A stretch of DNA of 64,000 nucleotides from Antarcticibacterium flavum (GTDB taxonomy: Bacteria > Bacteroidota > Bacteroidia > Flavobacteriales > Flavobacteriaceae): positions 1,922,001 through 1,986,000 of the forward strand of contig NZ_CP040812.1 in NCBI RefSeq assembly GCF_006159205.1, read 5' to 3'. Both the position numbers and the translations under genes were made by a program. The stretch's first letter is position 1, and each line of letters starts with the position of its first letter. Below, piece by piece: positions 28,331 to 37,411 of the stretch. Under the pieces are notes generated by a model. It made no database searches, was not told the origin of the DNA, and worked only from the letters and a program-made list of their open reading frames with translations.

Positions 28331-29258
28331 AATTATCTCTTATATATTGTTCAGAAAAGGCTTCATCCTGTTTCATGGCTCGTTTTAAGGCTTCTACAGT
28401 ATCAAACTTCTTCTCATCCCTTATCCTGGTGAGCATTTCAATTTGCAATTTTTTTCCGTAGAGATCCTTATCCAGTAAAAAGAAATAAGTTTCAATGGTA
28501 ACCTCTTTCCCGCCAACTGTTGGATTTGTGCCAATATTCATCATACCATAGTAAGGAACCGCATCTATCACCGCACGTACCACGTACACACCATTTTTTG
28601 GAATGAGCTTGTAATCTTCTTCAATATGCAGATTGGCTGTGGGATAACCAAAATCCCGGCCAAGTCCCTTACCCTTTACCACAATACCGGTAAGAGAAAA
28701 TGGGTGTTGCAGGTAATTATTGGCCCGTTCTACTCGTCCTTCCATCAATGCTTTCCGAATTTTGGTAGAGCTCACCGCCACATCCTCCACGTCCTGCTGG
28801 CTTATCTCTTCCACATCAAAGCCGAATCTTTCTCCATATTCCCGCAGCGTATTGATATCGGCTGTACGATTGCGGCCAAACCTGTGATCATATCCTATGA
28901 TCACCTTTTTTGCTTTCAATTTATTTACCAGGATATCGCGCACAAATTCCAGGGCCGTAAGGCGGGAGAATTGATGCGTAAAAGGATGTATGACCAGGTG
29001 GTCTATCCCACTCTTTTCGAGGATCTGTTTGCGTTCCTCAATTGTATTTATAAGTTTTATACCGCTTTCTTTTTGCAGCACCATGCGAGGATGTGGAAAG
29101 AAAGTGAGGATCGCCGATTCCATTTCGCTCATCCTTGCAGTAGCCACAAGCCGTTCTATGATCTTCTGGTGGCCTGCATGTACCCCATCAAATGTCCCTA
29201 TAGTGATCACTGTACCATGATCGCTTTGAAAAGCATTAGCTCCTTTATGTTCTTTCAA
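28320..29258 (-). CDS. ribF: Bifunctional riboflavin kinase/FAD synthetase
   Basis: This 312-residue enzyme makes FMN and FAD from riboflavin. The N-terminal adenylyltransferase domain shows GTFDGVHAGH (21-30, the HxGH-type site), and the C-terminal flavokinase domain shows GLGRDFGYPTANL. Both domains are complete. It lies 6 nt after pth. Confidence 0.97.
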   Translation of the reverse strand: MKEHKGANAFQSDHGTVITIGTFDGVHAGHQKIIERLVATARMSEMESAILTFFPHPRMVLQKESGIKLINTIEERKQILEKSGIDHLVIHPFTHQFSRLTALEFVRDILVNKLKAKKVIIGYDHRFGRNRTADINTLREYGERFGFDVEEISQQDVEDVAVSSTKIRKALMEGRVERANNYLQHPFSLTGIVVKGKGLGRDFGYPTANLHIEEDYKLIPKNGVYVVRAVIDAVPYYGMMNIGTNPTVGGKEVTIETYFFLLDKDLYGKKLQIEMLTRIRDEKKFDTVEALKRAMKQDEAFSEQYIRDNYAE

Positions 29259-29264
29259 GAGATT

Positions 29265-29891
29265 CTATTTACCGTTAAAAGTATTCATTGTGTTGTTGAT
29301 CCCGGATGTACCAAAGGATTTCACAACTTCCACTGCCTTATCCAATCGCTCCGGCATTTGCTTTAATTCTTCTTCTTCCCATTCGCCCAACACATAGTCT
29401 ACCTGTCTTCCTTTTGAAAATTCATCGCTTATTCCAAAACGAAACCTGTTGTAATTTGTGGTGTTTAATTGGGTTTGAATGTCCTTCAAACCATTATGTC
29501 CCCCGTCACTTCCTTTTGTCTTCACCCTTATAGTTCCAAATGGAAGATTTAGATCATCGGTGATCACCAGCAAATTTTCTATGGGTACTTTTTCTTTTGT
29601 AAGCCAGTAGTTCACAGCCTTCCCGCTTAGGTTCATATAAGTGGAAGGTTTAAGAAGTATAAATGTGCGACCTTTAAACCTGAAACTAGCCACATCTCCC
29701 AGTTTTTCTGTGCTGAAGCTGACTTCTTCCTTTTCTGCTATATGGTCAACAACCTTAAAACCTATATTATGCCTTGTGTGATGGTATTTGGGCCCAATAT
29801 TCCCCAGTCCCACTATCAAAAATTTTTTCATTGGATCTACCTGTTCCTCTGCTTGTTTTTTGCCTAATATTCTTCCGAAGAATGCCAGCAT
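29265..29891 (-). CDS. pth: Peptidyl-tRNA hydrolase
   Basis: This 208-residue enzyme recycles peptidyl-tRNA released by stalled ribosomes. The core starts MKKFLIVGLGNIG and has the catalytic His in TRHNIGFK (residue 41 here). The family core starts at an internal ATG (29831), so the first 20 residues (MLAFFGRILGKKQAEE) are an extension that may or may not be translated. Both starts are in frame. The neighbours rplY and prs upstream are the usual Bacteroidota order. Confidence 0.95.
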   Translation of the reverse strand: MLAFFGRILGKKQAEEQVDPMKKFLIVGLGNIGPKYHHTRHNIGFKVVDHIAEKEEVSFSTEKLGDVASFRFKGRTFILLKPSTYMNLSGKAVNYWLTKEKVPIENLLVITDDLNLPFGTIRVKTKGSDGGHNGLKDIQTQLNTTNYNRFRFGISDEFSKGRQVDYVLGEWEEEELKQMPERLDKAVEVVKSFGTSGINNTMNTFNGK

Positions 29892-30327
29892 GAATTAAGT
29901 TTTGGTAAAGATAAAATTAAAATGGTTTTTCCCACATTCTTTTTGGACAAGAACCAAGAATCAAGAGACAAGAACCAGGACGAAGAAAATTGTAGAGATG
30001 TGACATGTCAGGTCTACCTTTTTACCCGGATCTGGATGAGTTAACCAAAAAACAGGACCAGGAATGAAGAAACAAGACATAGAAAAAAGAGCAGAGAGTA
30101 AAGAGAAGAGAAAATGTAGGGACGCATTATATCACTTCTGCGTTCACAACCTGTCTAATTAGGATGGTGTGGGAATTTGTCGCGCAAGTTAGCTAATGGA
30201 ACTACAGTCAAGTCTTGCCTCTTGGTTCTTGTCTCTTGATTCTTTTGACAATTGTGAAAAAAAAGCCACAAACAAAAACATCCCGGCCTTTTGGACCGGG
30301 ATGTTTGAGATTATAAAAAATAAAGTT
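29892..30327. repeat. Spacer with a 19-bp inverted repeat bounding 283 bp
   Basis: AATCAAGAGACAAGAACCA occurs at 29959-29977 and as its exact reverse complement at 30223-30241. No protein frame lies between the arms. The same word, as AATCAAGAGACAAGAAACAA, recurs inside the composite repeat at 31.3, 58.8 and 60.9 kb. The terminator of rplY occupies the right end. Confidence 0.7.
30277..30305 (-). terminator. Rho-independent terminator of rplY
   Basis: On the minus strand AACATCCCGGTCC, a TTTT-type loop and GGCCGGGATGTT form a hairpin followed by TTTTTG, about 22 nt past the rplY stop. Confidence 0.85.
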
Positions 30328-30987
30328 CTATTCTTTAGCGTCTGTTGCACCTTCCTGAGGATTCCCTTCAGCTGAAGCTTCAGTTGCAGGAACTTCATCT
30401 GCTGCTACTTCTTCTTCCTCATCTTCAGTATCTGCTATGATGTTACGTGAAGTTTTCACCTGGCAAATAACCGTGTTATCAGGATGCTGGATGGTATAGT
30501 CATCGCTTTGTACCGCTGTAACATAAAGTTTGTTTCCAATTCTTAGGTTGGTAACATCGGCTTCGATAAAATCTGGAAGATTTTGTGGAAGACCTTTAAC
30601 TCTTACCCTACGCAGGTTGTAACGTAAAACCCCACCATTTTTAACCCCACGCGCAACACCTTTAGTGTGTACAGGGATTTCCATAGTAATTTCTTTGTCT
30701 TCAAAGATCTGGTAGAAATCCATGTGTAGGATATTATCGGTTACCGGGTGAAATTGGATGTCCTGTAGTACAGCATCAAATTTGTCTCCGTTACCCAATT
30801 CCAGAACCACTGTATGTACATCAGGAGTATACACGAGGTCTTTGAAGGCAATCTCATCTGCTGCAAAGTGTAATGGCTCGCCCCCTCCGTATAGTACGCA
30901 AGGAACCTTTCCAGCATTACGTAGGTCTTTCGTGGAACGTTTCCCTACGCTTTCTCTTTTAGATCCTTTGATCGTTAGTGATTTCAT
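30328..30987 (-). CDS. rplY: 50S ribosomal protein L25/general stress protein Ctc
   Basis: This 219-residue Ctc-type L25 binds 5S rRNA. The N-terminal L25 beta barrel ([20 protein letters not shown]) is followed by the TL5-like C domain and an acidic tail of about 35 residues rich in Glu, Ala and Asp ([16 protein letters not shown]). The length and tail are usual in Flavobacteriia. An ACCTTTGCA about 30 nt upstream of the ATG may be its promoter box (CACCTTTG, one mismatch to consensus). It ends in a clear hairpin terminator. Confidence 0.96.
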   Translation of the reverse strand: MKSLTIKGSKRESVGKRSTKDLRNAGKVPCVLYGGGEPLHFAADEIAFKDLVYTPDVHTVVLELGNGDKFDAVLQDIQFHPVTDNILHMDFYQIFEDKEITMEIPVHTKGVARGVKNGGVLRYNLRRVRVKGLPQNLPDFIEADVTNLRIGNKLYVTAVQSDDYTIQHPDNTVICQVKTSRNIIADTEDEEEEVAADEVPATEASAEGNPQEGATDAKE

Positions 30988-31431
30988 TGTTAAAAATTTT
31001 AGGCTGCAAAGGTGCGATATATTTTTGTTTTATGAAACCCTGGGGGAGAAATAATTACAGCTCGCTGCTCTCGCGTTTTCCGTTTTCTGTTTACCGTTTT
31101 TATTTATGAGTAATGGATGGTTAATTCGTTGATTCGAGAGACGCTCATTCGTTTTTTTGGTGTTTTGTGTTATGGTTAAATTTTCTGTGCAGGATAATTT
31201 CTCGTTATTCGAGTTTAATTTTTTCCTTAACCACAGAGTTTAAAATGAGTTGATAAAGGAGTTGCACGGAGTCTTTAAAAGAATCAAGAGACAAGAAACA
31301 AGAAACAAGACGTCGCAAAAAATTCTGTCCTCTGCCCACCGTCTACTTTTTTCACGTCCAGACTTTCCACTCTCCTCTCTCCACTCTCCACTTTTTCTCA
31401 ACCGACAACCGGTAACCGACAACCGATAACC
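30988..31431. repeat. Composite repeat, copy 1, between prs and rplY
   Basis: In order along the plus strand: heptads GTTTTCC, GTTTTCT, GTTTACC (31076-31101). The core TTAACCACAGAGTTTAAAATG begins near 31227, followed by AAAGGAGTTGCACGGAG. Next comes AATCAAGAGACAAGAAACAA (31285 on), then GTCCAGACTTTCCACTCTCC. The end is CAACCGA-type heptads (31400-31430) reaching the prs stop. No gene is seen. Confidence 0.75.
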
Positions 31432-31434
31432 CTA
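31400..31434 (-). repeat. Heptanucleotide tract abutting the prs stop codon
   Basis: On the minus strand the prs TAG (31434-31432) is followed by GGTTA and then TCGGTTG, TCGGTTA, CCGGTTG, TCGGTTG units, i.e. the reverse complement of CAACCGA. The stop codon is directly joined to the tract. Confidence 0.8.
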
Positions 31435-32373
31435 CATAATAAACTTCGAACTAATAGACCTGTTTTGATGTACTCTTTGCATAACCTCAGCAAAAAGATC
31501 GGCGCAGCTTACTACTCTTATTTTTCGGCTTTCCTGTTTTAATGGGATTGAATCTGTTACGATAAGCTCCTGAAGTTTTGAGTTTTCAATTTTCTCATAA
31601 GCCTTTCCGGAGAGAATTGGATGGGTACAAATGGCGCGTACACTTATAGCACCACGGTCCATCATAAGATCTGCAGCAGCAGTAAGGGTACCGGCCGTAT
31701 CAACCATATCATCCACAAGCACTACATTTTTCCCTGTTACATCACCAATAAGCTCCATGTGAGAGATGACATTTGCTTTAGCACGTTGCTTGTAACAAAT
31801 TACCACATCGCTTTCCAGGGCTTTGGAATATGCATAGGCTCTCTTGGAACCTCCCATATCTGGCGATGCGATGGTAAGATTATCAAGATTCAGGCTTTTT
31901 AGGTATGGCAGGAAAACCGTGGAGGCATAGAGATGATCTACCGGTTTTTCAAAAAAGCCCTGTATCTGGTCGGCATGCAAATCCATAGTTATGATCCTTG
32001 TGGCTCCTGCAGTTTCAAGGATACTTGCGATCATTTTTGCGGCAATTGGAACCCTGGGCTTATCCTTACGGTCCTGTCTCGCCCAGCCAAAATAAGGAAT
32101 TACAGCAGTAATGTGCCTTGCCGATGCACGCTTTGCAGCATCCAGCATAAGAAGTAGCTCCATTAAATGGTCACTTCCAGGATGGGTTGAGCCTATAATG
32201 AATACACGGGACCCCCGTACAGATTCTTCAAATGAGGGCTGGAATTCTCCATCACTATATGTGCTGGTGATCACGTTTCCAAGAGGGGCACCGTAGGCCT
32301 GCGCTATCTTTTCTGATAGTTCCCTGCTTTGGTTACAGGTAAAGATCTTGGCATCTGTAATTACATTTGGCAT
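31432..32373 (-). CDS. prs: Ribose-phosphate pyrophosphokinase
   Basis: This 313-residue enzyme makes PRPP from ribose-5-phosphate and ATP. DLHADQIQGFF carries metal and substrate contacts, and the PRPP loop VLVDDMVDTAGTL lies near residue 217. Full length and intact. It heads the prs-rplY-pth run, and a TAAATTTG promoter box is found 48 nt upstream of the ATG. Confidence 0.97.
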   Translation of the reverse strand: MPNVITDAKIFTCNQSRELSEKIAQAYGAPLGNVITSTYSDGEFQPSFEESVRGSRVFIIGSTHPGSDHLMELLLMLDAAKRASARHITAVIPYFGWARQDRKDKPRVPIAAKMIASILETAGATRIITMDLHADQIQGFFEKPVDHLYASTVFLPYLKSLNLDNLTIASPDMGGSKRAYAYSKALESDVVICYKQRAKANVISHMELIGDVTGKNVVLVDDMVDTAGTLTAAADLMMDRGAISVRAICTHPILSGKAYEKIENSKLQELIVTDSIPLKQESRKIRVVSCADLFAEVMQRVHQNRSISSKFIM

Positions 32374-32420
32374 GTTGTGTTGTTTTGAGGGTTGTTTATG
32401 TGGCTTTTTGTTGTGTGCCC

Positions 32421-32428
32421 CAAATTTA
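32421..32428 (-). promoter_or_regulatory. Promoter of prs
   Basis: TAAATTTG on the minus strand fits TAnnTTTG, giving a leader of about 40 nt before the prs ATG. Confidence 0.55.
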
Positions 32429-32610
32429 GAAATTTATTCTAATCAACTCCTATATTACCCGATTAGTTAATTTAAAAATCCTCCCTTAGGGAAACCCTTT
32501 CCTATGCATTGGAATAAATAAAGATGAACCACTCACAAACCTTTGTTAACACAGGTAATTTGAAATACCCTTACCCGTCCAAACACATAGAATATTTTAA
32601 AAATTAAATT

Positions 32611-33177
32611 ATGTCGAATAACACATATCAAATAGGTTTAAAACCAGTAGAAATGGAAAATGCAGGTCCCACACAACAGGAGATCCTGCAAAGAGCAAAA
32701 AAAGCCAACGGGATGATCCCGAATATGTATAAAAATATGGTAAACCTTCCTGGGCTTCAGGAAACCTATGATACAGGTTATCACAAATTCAGGGAAGAAA
32801 GCGAATTCACGCCTGCAGAGCAGGAAGTGGTGCTTTTAACTATTAGCATAGCCAATTCCTGTGGATATTGCACCGCAGCCCATAGCTATATAGCTGAAAA
32901 TGTTTCAAAAACCCCTGAAGATGTCATTGAAGCAATTAGAGGAGGAAAACAAATTGAGGATAAGAAATTAAGATCACTGCATGAATTTACAAAAGCAATG
33001 AATGAAAGCCGGGGAAATCCAACACCTCAACAAGCTCAAAAATTTCTGGATGCAGGGTATACCGAAAAACAGATCCTTGCAATTATCCTGGCATAGGCTG
33101 TAAAAACTATCAGCAATTATTCAAACCATATTTTTCATACAGAAATCGACGAGGCTTTTGCAGAAAATAAATTATAA
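32611..33177 (+). pseudogene. Carboxymuconolactone decarboxylase/AhpD-like protein interrupted by an in-frame amber codon
   Basis: The first 161 codons encode a CMD-family protein with the redox motif C84-GY-C87-TAAH91, typical of AhpD-like peroxidases. A TAG at 33094-33096 interrupts the last conserved helix. In the same frame the sequence continues for 26 codons (AVKTISNYSNHIFHTEIDEA) to TAA 33175-33177, which matches the normal C-terminus of the family. The gene is thus a single-codon nonsense variant. The truncated product keeps the CxxC site but loses about 27 residues of the fold. Readthrough or sequencing error cannot be excluded. Confidence 0.85.
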
Positions 33178-33227
33178 GGCAACACCATTAACCTTAAAAG
33201 ATTTACTAAAAAATTAAAGAAACAACT

Positions 33228-34325
33228 ATGAATTTATTGACCACCTATAATCTGAAGGAATTAAAACTTAACAACCGTGTAATAATGGCACCCCTAACCC
33301 GGGCCAGGGCTACCAATAATGTTCCTAATGACCTAATGCTGGAATATTATACCCAAAGAGCACAAGCCGGGCTTATTATTTCAGAAGGAACAGCACCTTC
33401 ACCAAACGGACTTGGATATGCACGTATTCCCGGAATTTACACAGCTAAGCAAATTGCAGGCTGGAAAAAGATCACCACGGCAGTTCATAAGGAGGGCGGA
33501 AAGATTTTTCTTCAAATTATGCATACAGGAAGGGTCTCCCATCAATATAATATGGAAGAAAAAGCTGATATCCTCGCCCCTTCAGCAATAGCCCTGGAAG
33601 GAGAAATGTACACAGACCAGCATGGCCCGCAACCATATCCCGTACCAAGGGCAATGACAAAAGAGGAAATTAAGGAAGCTCAGGAAGAATTCGTCCAGGC
33701 CAGTTTGAATGCAATCGAAGCAGGTTTTGACGGAGTGGAAGTACATTCTGCCAACGGATACCTGGCAGACCAATTCCTAAACACTGCGACCAATAAGCGA
33801 ACCGACGAATATGGCGGAACTAAGGAAAACAGGTGCAAATTCACCCTTGAGGTAATTGAAAAGGTCACCGGGGCAATTGGCAGCGAAAAAGTGGGCATTA
33901 GATTATCTCCTTACAGTGCATTTAACGGAACAGAAATTTTTGAAGGCCTGGAGGAACAGTTCCTACATCTTACAAAAAAGCTTAACAAATATGATCTGGC
34001 ATACCTGCATCTGGTAGACAACTCAGCCCTGGGATCGCCAGATGTTGCTAAAAATATATTCAGCCAAATGAGGGAAATATTTGAAAACACCCTTATAATG
34101 AATGGCGGATTTACCAAAGAGGAGGCTGAAAAAAGCATTACAGAAAACAAAACCGACCTGGTATCATTTGGCCGTACATTTTTGGCCAATCCAGACCTGG
34201 TCTACAGGTTCGAGAATAATCTAGAGCTTAACGAACCAGATTATGACACCTTCTATACCCCGGGCGAAAAAGGATATACAGACTATCCTTTTCACGAGGA
34301 ATGGGAATTGACAGCAAATAAGTAG
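33228..34325 (+). CDS. Old Yellow Enzyme-family alkene reductase
   Basis: This 365-residue FMN-dependent oxidoreductase (NADH:flavin oxidoreductase/NemA-like) reduces activated C=C bonds of electrophiles such as quinones, enals or nitro compounds. It shows RVIMAPLTRARA near the N-terminus, the LQIMHTGRVSH strand, SANGYLADQFL (substrate/FMN region) and SFGRTFLANPDL at the phosphate-binding end. It lies 50 nt after the CMD gene on the same strand and is probably co-transcribed. Its order beside CMD proteins suggests detoxification of reactive electrophiles. Confidence 0.93.
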   Translation: MNLLTTYNLKELKLNNRVIMAPLTRARATNNVPNDLMLEYYTQRAQAGLIISEGTAPSPNGLGYARIPGIYTAKQIAGWKKITTAVHKEGGKIFLQIMHTGRVSHQYNMEEKADILAPSAIALEGEMYTDQHGPQPYPVPRAMTKEEIKEAQEEFVQASLNAIEAGFDGVEVHSANGYLADQFLNTATNKRTDEYGGTKENRCKFTLEVIEKVTGAIGSEKVGIRLSPYSAFNGTEIFEGLEEQFLHLTKKLNKYDLAYLHLVDNSALGSPDVAKNIFSQMREIFENTLIMNGGFTKEEAEKSITENKTDLVSFGRTFLANPDLVYRFENNLELNEPDYDTFYTPGEKGYTDYPFHEEWELTANK

Positions 34326-34342
34326 CATAGAGTCCTTTTAAC

Positions 34343-34371
34343 AAAAACCCTTGTTTCACGCAAGGGTTTTT
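34343..34371. terminator. Bidirectional hairpin terminator
   Basis: AAAAACCCTTG, a 7-nt loop and CAAGGGTTTTT form a hairpin with T-runs on both strands. It is placed between the convergent OYE gene and the FAD oxidoreductase gene. Confidence 0.85.
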
Positions 34372-35223
34372 CTATGGAAATTTCAAAACTCTTTAAGATC
34401 ACCCAACATAGTGGGCAGCAATTCGCTCACAGTTGGATGAATGTGTACGGCATCTCTTATGATCTCATACGAAGCTCCTGCATACATTTGGTCAATAATA
34501 GTATGAATATACTCATCTGCCCCCGTACCAAGGAAAGTAGCACCCAGGATCTTATTGGTATTGTTTTCAATAAATATCTTTAATTTCCGGGCTGTTTCCC
34601 CTTTTTCCTTCGCCCTTGCAATTTTGTTCATAGGCATAATTGCCACTTTTGCTTTAATCCCCTGTTCCTTAATATCATTTCCGTTCAACCCCACCCTTGC
34701 CAGGGGCGGATCAATAAAAGCGGCGTAACAGGTAAATCTATCTGACAAAAATCTTTTTCGTTTTTCGAAAAGATGAGAATTCACGATCTGAAAATCATTG
34801 TAAGCAGTGTGGGTGAAAGCCCCCTCCCCATTGCAATCTCCCATTGCCCAGATATGGGGTACACTGGTTTGCAACTTTTCATTTACCACTATATAGCCTT
34901 TATCATCCAGCTTCACTCCCGCCCTTTCCAGGCCAAGATCCTCGGTATTCGAGATCCTGCCGGTAGCAAGTAGCAGGTGTGAACCTGTAATATCTTCCCT
35001 ATTCTCTTCACAATCATATTTCACAGTTATTGCATTGCCAGATCTTACTGCACTAATACAATTGGATTTCAGCTTCACCTCAATCCCGCTATCTTTAAAT
35101 ATCGCTGCAATTTCTTCAGCTATATCTTCATCCTCTTTTTCGAGCAGCTGCTCTCCTCTTTCCAGGATAGTAACTCTACTGCCAAACCTGCGAAACATCT
35201 GGCCAAATTCAAGACCAACATAT

Positions 35224-35227
35224 CCCC
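35224..35227 (-). other. Frameshift 2 in the FAD oxidoreductase (one G missing)
   Basis: Adding one G restores the NAD-binding motif as IIVGGGYVGLEFGQMF and joins it to RRFGSRVTILE. Confidence 0.8.
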
Positions 35228-35410
35228 TCCTACAATTATAAGGTGCTCCGGGATCTCCTCCAACTCCAGGATACTGTCATTGGTAAGATGTTCTACTTCT
35301 TTAAAATCATCTGGAATTCGCGGTCTCCCGCCTACATTGATGTAGATCTTCCCGGCCCTGTATTCTTTTTCACCCACCTGCAGCGTATGCTCATCAATGA
35401 AAGTAGCTTC

Positions 35411-35415
35411 CCCCT
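35411..35415 (-). other. Frameshift 1 in the FAD oxidoreductase (one G missing)
   Basis: Adding one G to the G run turns the frame from TLIRGK into TLIRGEATFIDEHTLQ, which then runs into GEKEYRAGKIYINVGG. Confidence 0.8.
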
Positions 35416-35758
35416 TATTAAAGTTATATTTTCGGTGTCAGCAAACATTTTCTCAAGTCCGCTTCGGGATTCCTGTACAAGTTCATCTTTTCGGGTTTTG
35501 ATCTTTTTGAGATCAACCCTCAATTCCCCTTCCAATACTACCCCATGCTCCTCGCTGTTACCGGCCGCAAAAATCCTGCGGGCAGATGCTACATAGGCTT
35601 TGGTGGGCGTACATCCATCATTAACACAGGTGCCTCCCAGGTGGGATTTTTCGATGATCGCGGTCCTAAATCCGTTCTTCGCAAGATTGGCAGCCAGTGG
35701 CGGCCCTGCCTGTCCTGTGCCAATTATTATCGCGTCAAATTCTTCCATTTTTTATGGC

Positions 35759-36319
35759 TTAATATTTATAATTTGCTCCCCCGTCCTGTTCAATTTCAAC
35801 CCCCAGGCTTAAGACCATCCGGTTTACGAAATTAAAATAAGCCACGACCAGGCTGGCATCGAGGATGGCAGGATCTTTAAATCCTACTTCTATTAAATAT
35901 GCGGTGGGATCTACTTCCTCCAGGTTCTGTGGCCGCAGGGTCACCTCCTCTGCATATTTACAGAGGGCCATTTCCACATTGGTGAGTTCCATCTCTTTGT
36001 AGTCATTCTTTAAGGCAGCGAGCATTTCTTCATTTTTCCAATAGTGCAACAAGGCACTCCCGTGATGTGCAGCGCAGTAGTTGCAATTGTTCGCCACAGA
36101 GACCACAACTGCCATCATTTCACGCTGAGCCCTGGAAAGCTGAGATTTGCTGAACATGATCTCAATGTACAATTCCATATGCTTCACAATACTCTCTGGC
36201 CTCAGGCTTTGCATTTTATGAACTTCAGCAATTTGGCCCCTTTGTTTTTCCAGGTCGTTATATATCTCTTTTAGCCGGCCGGTTGCTTCCCCGGGTTGAA
36301 TGGTTTTAATTCTGGACAT
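35759..36319 (-). CDS. CMD/AhpD-like peroxidase-related protein
   Basis: This 186-residue member of the carboxymuconolactone decarboxylase family has the complete motif C79-NY-C82-AAHH86. It resembles the alkylhydroperoxidase-related subgroup with an RLKEIYNDLEKQRG start. It lies 10 nt upstream of the FAD oxidoreductase gene on the same strand, so the reductase could supply electrons to the CxxC pair as dihydrolipoyl-type partners do for AhpD. That pairing is inference from neighbourhood. Confidence 0.88.
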   Translation of the reverse strand: MSRIKTIQPGEATGRLKEIYNDLEKQRGQIAEVHKMQSLRPESIVKHMELYIEIMFSKSQLSRAQREMMAVVVSVANNCNYCAAHHGSALLHYWKNEEMLAALKNDYKEMELTNVEMALCKYAEEVTLRPQNLEEVDPTAYLIEVGFKDPAILDASLVVAYFNFVNRMVLSLGVEIEQDGGANYKY

Positions 36320-36499
36320 TTTAATTCTTTGGATGAATTATAAATATATTCATTAAAATGCATATTACTTCTGAAAACCCTCTTCATCCCAATGATCTGT
36401 TTCTGAAAAAAATATACAACAGGATTCTTATTGCTGAAGTACCTGAAAGTTGCTGAAAATACATCCTGCGACGATTATTTCCGAAGAAAAAAGAAAAAA
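36320..36499. other. Short AT-rich spacer
   Basis: Between the DUF302 and CMD genes there is AT-rich sequence of 180 nt. No gene or clear promoter was found. Confidence 0.5.
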
Positions 36500-37411
36500 T
36501 TAAATTCCCGCTGCAGCCCGGGCCAGATCGTTAAGGCCCGTTGCCATAGTTTCCACCTCTGTTTTAAGGCCTTTGAAGTTGTGACGCGTTTTTAAAAATT
36601 GCGGCGTATTAAATGAGATATTCACCGTTCCCTCCTCATCTTCCCAAACCAGCATTTTTTGCGGAAGATCCAGCCCGGTGCTAATAGCCGATTGCATCAA
36701 AGGAGTGCCCAAAGAGGGATTCCCGAAAATTATGAGTTTTGTAGGGCGCAACTCCATCCCCACGCTGGCGGCATTGGCACTGTGGTCCAGCTGGGCTATT
36801 ATCTTTATATCATTATTATTACCCAGGATTTTAAGGATGGAAGAATAGGTCTCATCAAAACTACGGGTGCTTTGTACCGTTTTAATACCCTGGGAATTTC
36901 TCACATTGGCACTTTTCCCCCATACCACCTCTGTCCCCATCGCGTCCCCCATCAATCTATCCAGATTGGAGGAAATTTGCTGTAACGTATTGCTGTTTCG
37001 AAGGTTGTATCGCTTTTCCATATAAGAAGCACTATTAAAAAGTGCCACTACCTCCTCATTATTCTCGTAGAAAAGGACCCGTAAGGGCAGGTCCAGCCCG
37101 GCAATTTGATCTTTCTGCATTAATTGGGTTCCGGCTTTTGGATTACCAAAGAATATTATTCTTGAAGCAGGAAGTTCCAGTCCCGTCCCGGCGGCATTAT
37201 TCCCATGGTCCACTTCTGCAATAACAGAAATATCATCATTTTCACCCAGAGCAGCTTTGAGATTTTCATAGGCCTCTTCCACCCTCATGTTTGCACTGGC
37301 ATAATTAATACCTTCAGCACTACTCCCAATACCACCTTTAAAAAGTCCCCCTCCCCCTCCACAGGAAATAAAAGGAAGTATATATAACAGGATCAACGTT
37401 CTTTTTTTCAT
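36500..37411 (-). CDS. Lipoprotein with two DUF302 domains
   Basis: This 303-residue exported protein has a lipobox at FISC followed by a Gly run, so it is a likely lipoprotein. Two similar halves (about 45-150 and 185-290) each carry the DUF302 pattern. The first has ISVIAEVDHGNNAAGTGLEL and RIIFFGNPKAGTQLMQ. The second has IKIIAQLDHSANAASVGMEL and KLIIFGNPSLGTPLMQ. DUF302 proteins are mostly found as single domains of unknown function. The duplication is clear from the repeated wording. Confidence 0.9.
   Translation of the reverse strand: MKKRTLILLYILPFISCGGGGGLFKGGIGSSAEGINYASANMRVEEAYENLKAALGENDDISVIAEVDHGNNAAGTGLELPASRIIFFGNPKAGTQLMQKDQIAGLDLPLRVLFYENNEEVVALFNSASYMEKRYNLRNSNTLQQISSNLDRLMGDAMGTEVVWGKSANVRNSQGIKTVQSTRSFDETYSSILKILGNNNDIKIIAQLDHSANAASVGMELRPTKLIIFGNPSLGTPLMQSAISTGLDLPQKMLVWEDEEGTVNISFNTPQFLKTRHNFKGLKTEVETMATGLNDLARAAAGI

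Larger units (their letters stand above)
34383..35748 (-). pseudogene. FAD-dependent pyridine nucleotide-disulfide oxidoreductase (MerA/RclA-like), two frameshifts
   Basis: Three consecutive frames together encode one protein of about 455 residues. They join at GGGGG (35411-35415, one G missing) and GGGG (35224-35227, one G missing). The N-terminus has the FAD motif GTGQAGPPLA and the redox disulfide GGTCVNDGCTPTK. The middle has the NAD motif that repair restores to VGGGYVGLEFG. The C-terminal dimer domain ends HIHPTVSELLPTMLGDL. The C-terminal Cys pair of true mercuric reductase is absent, so a Hg(II) role is unlikely. Both breaks are single-base losses in G runs, so sequencing error is possible. 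Confidence 0.88.

Noticed and set aside
34383-35748. Mercury resistance (mercuric reductase)
   Set aside because: No C-terminal Cys pair, no merR/merT/merP genes and no heavy-metal-associated domain.
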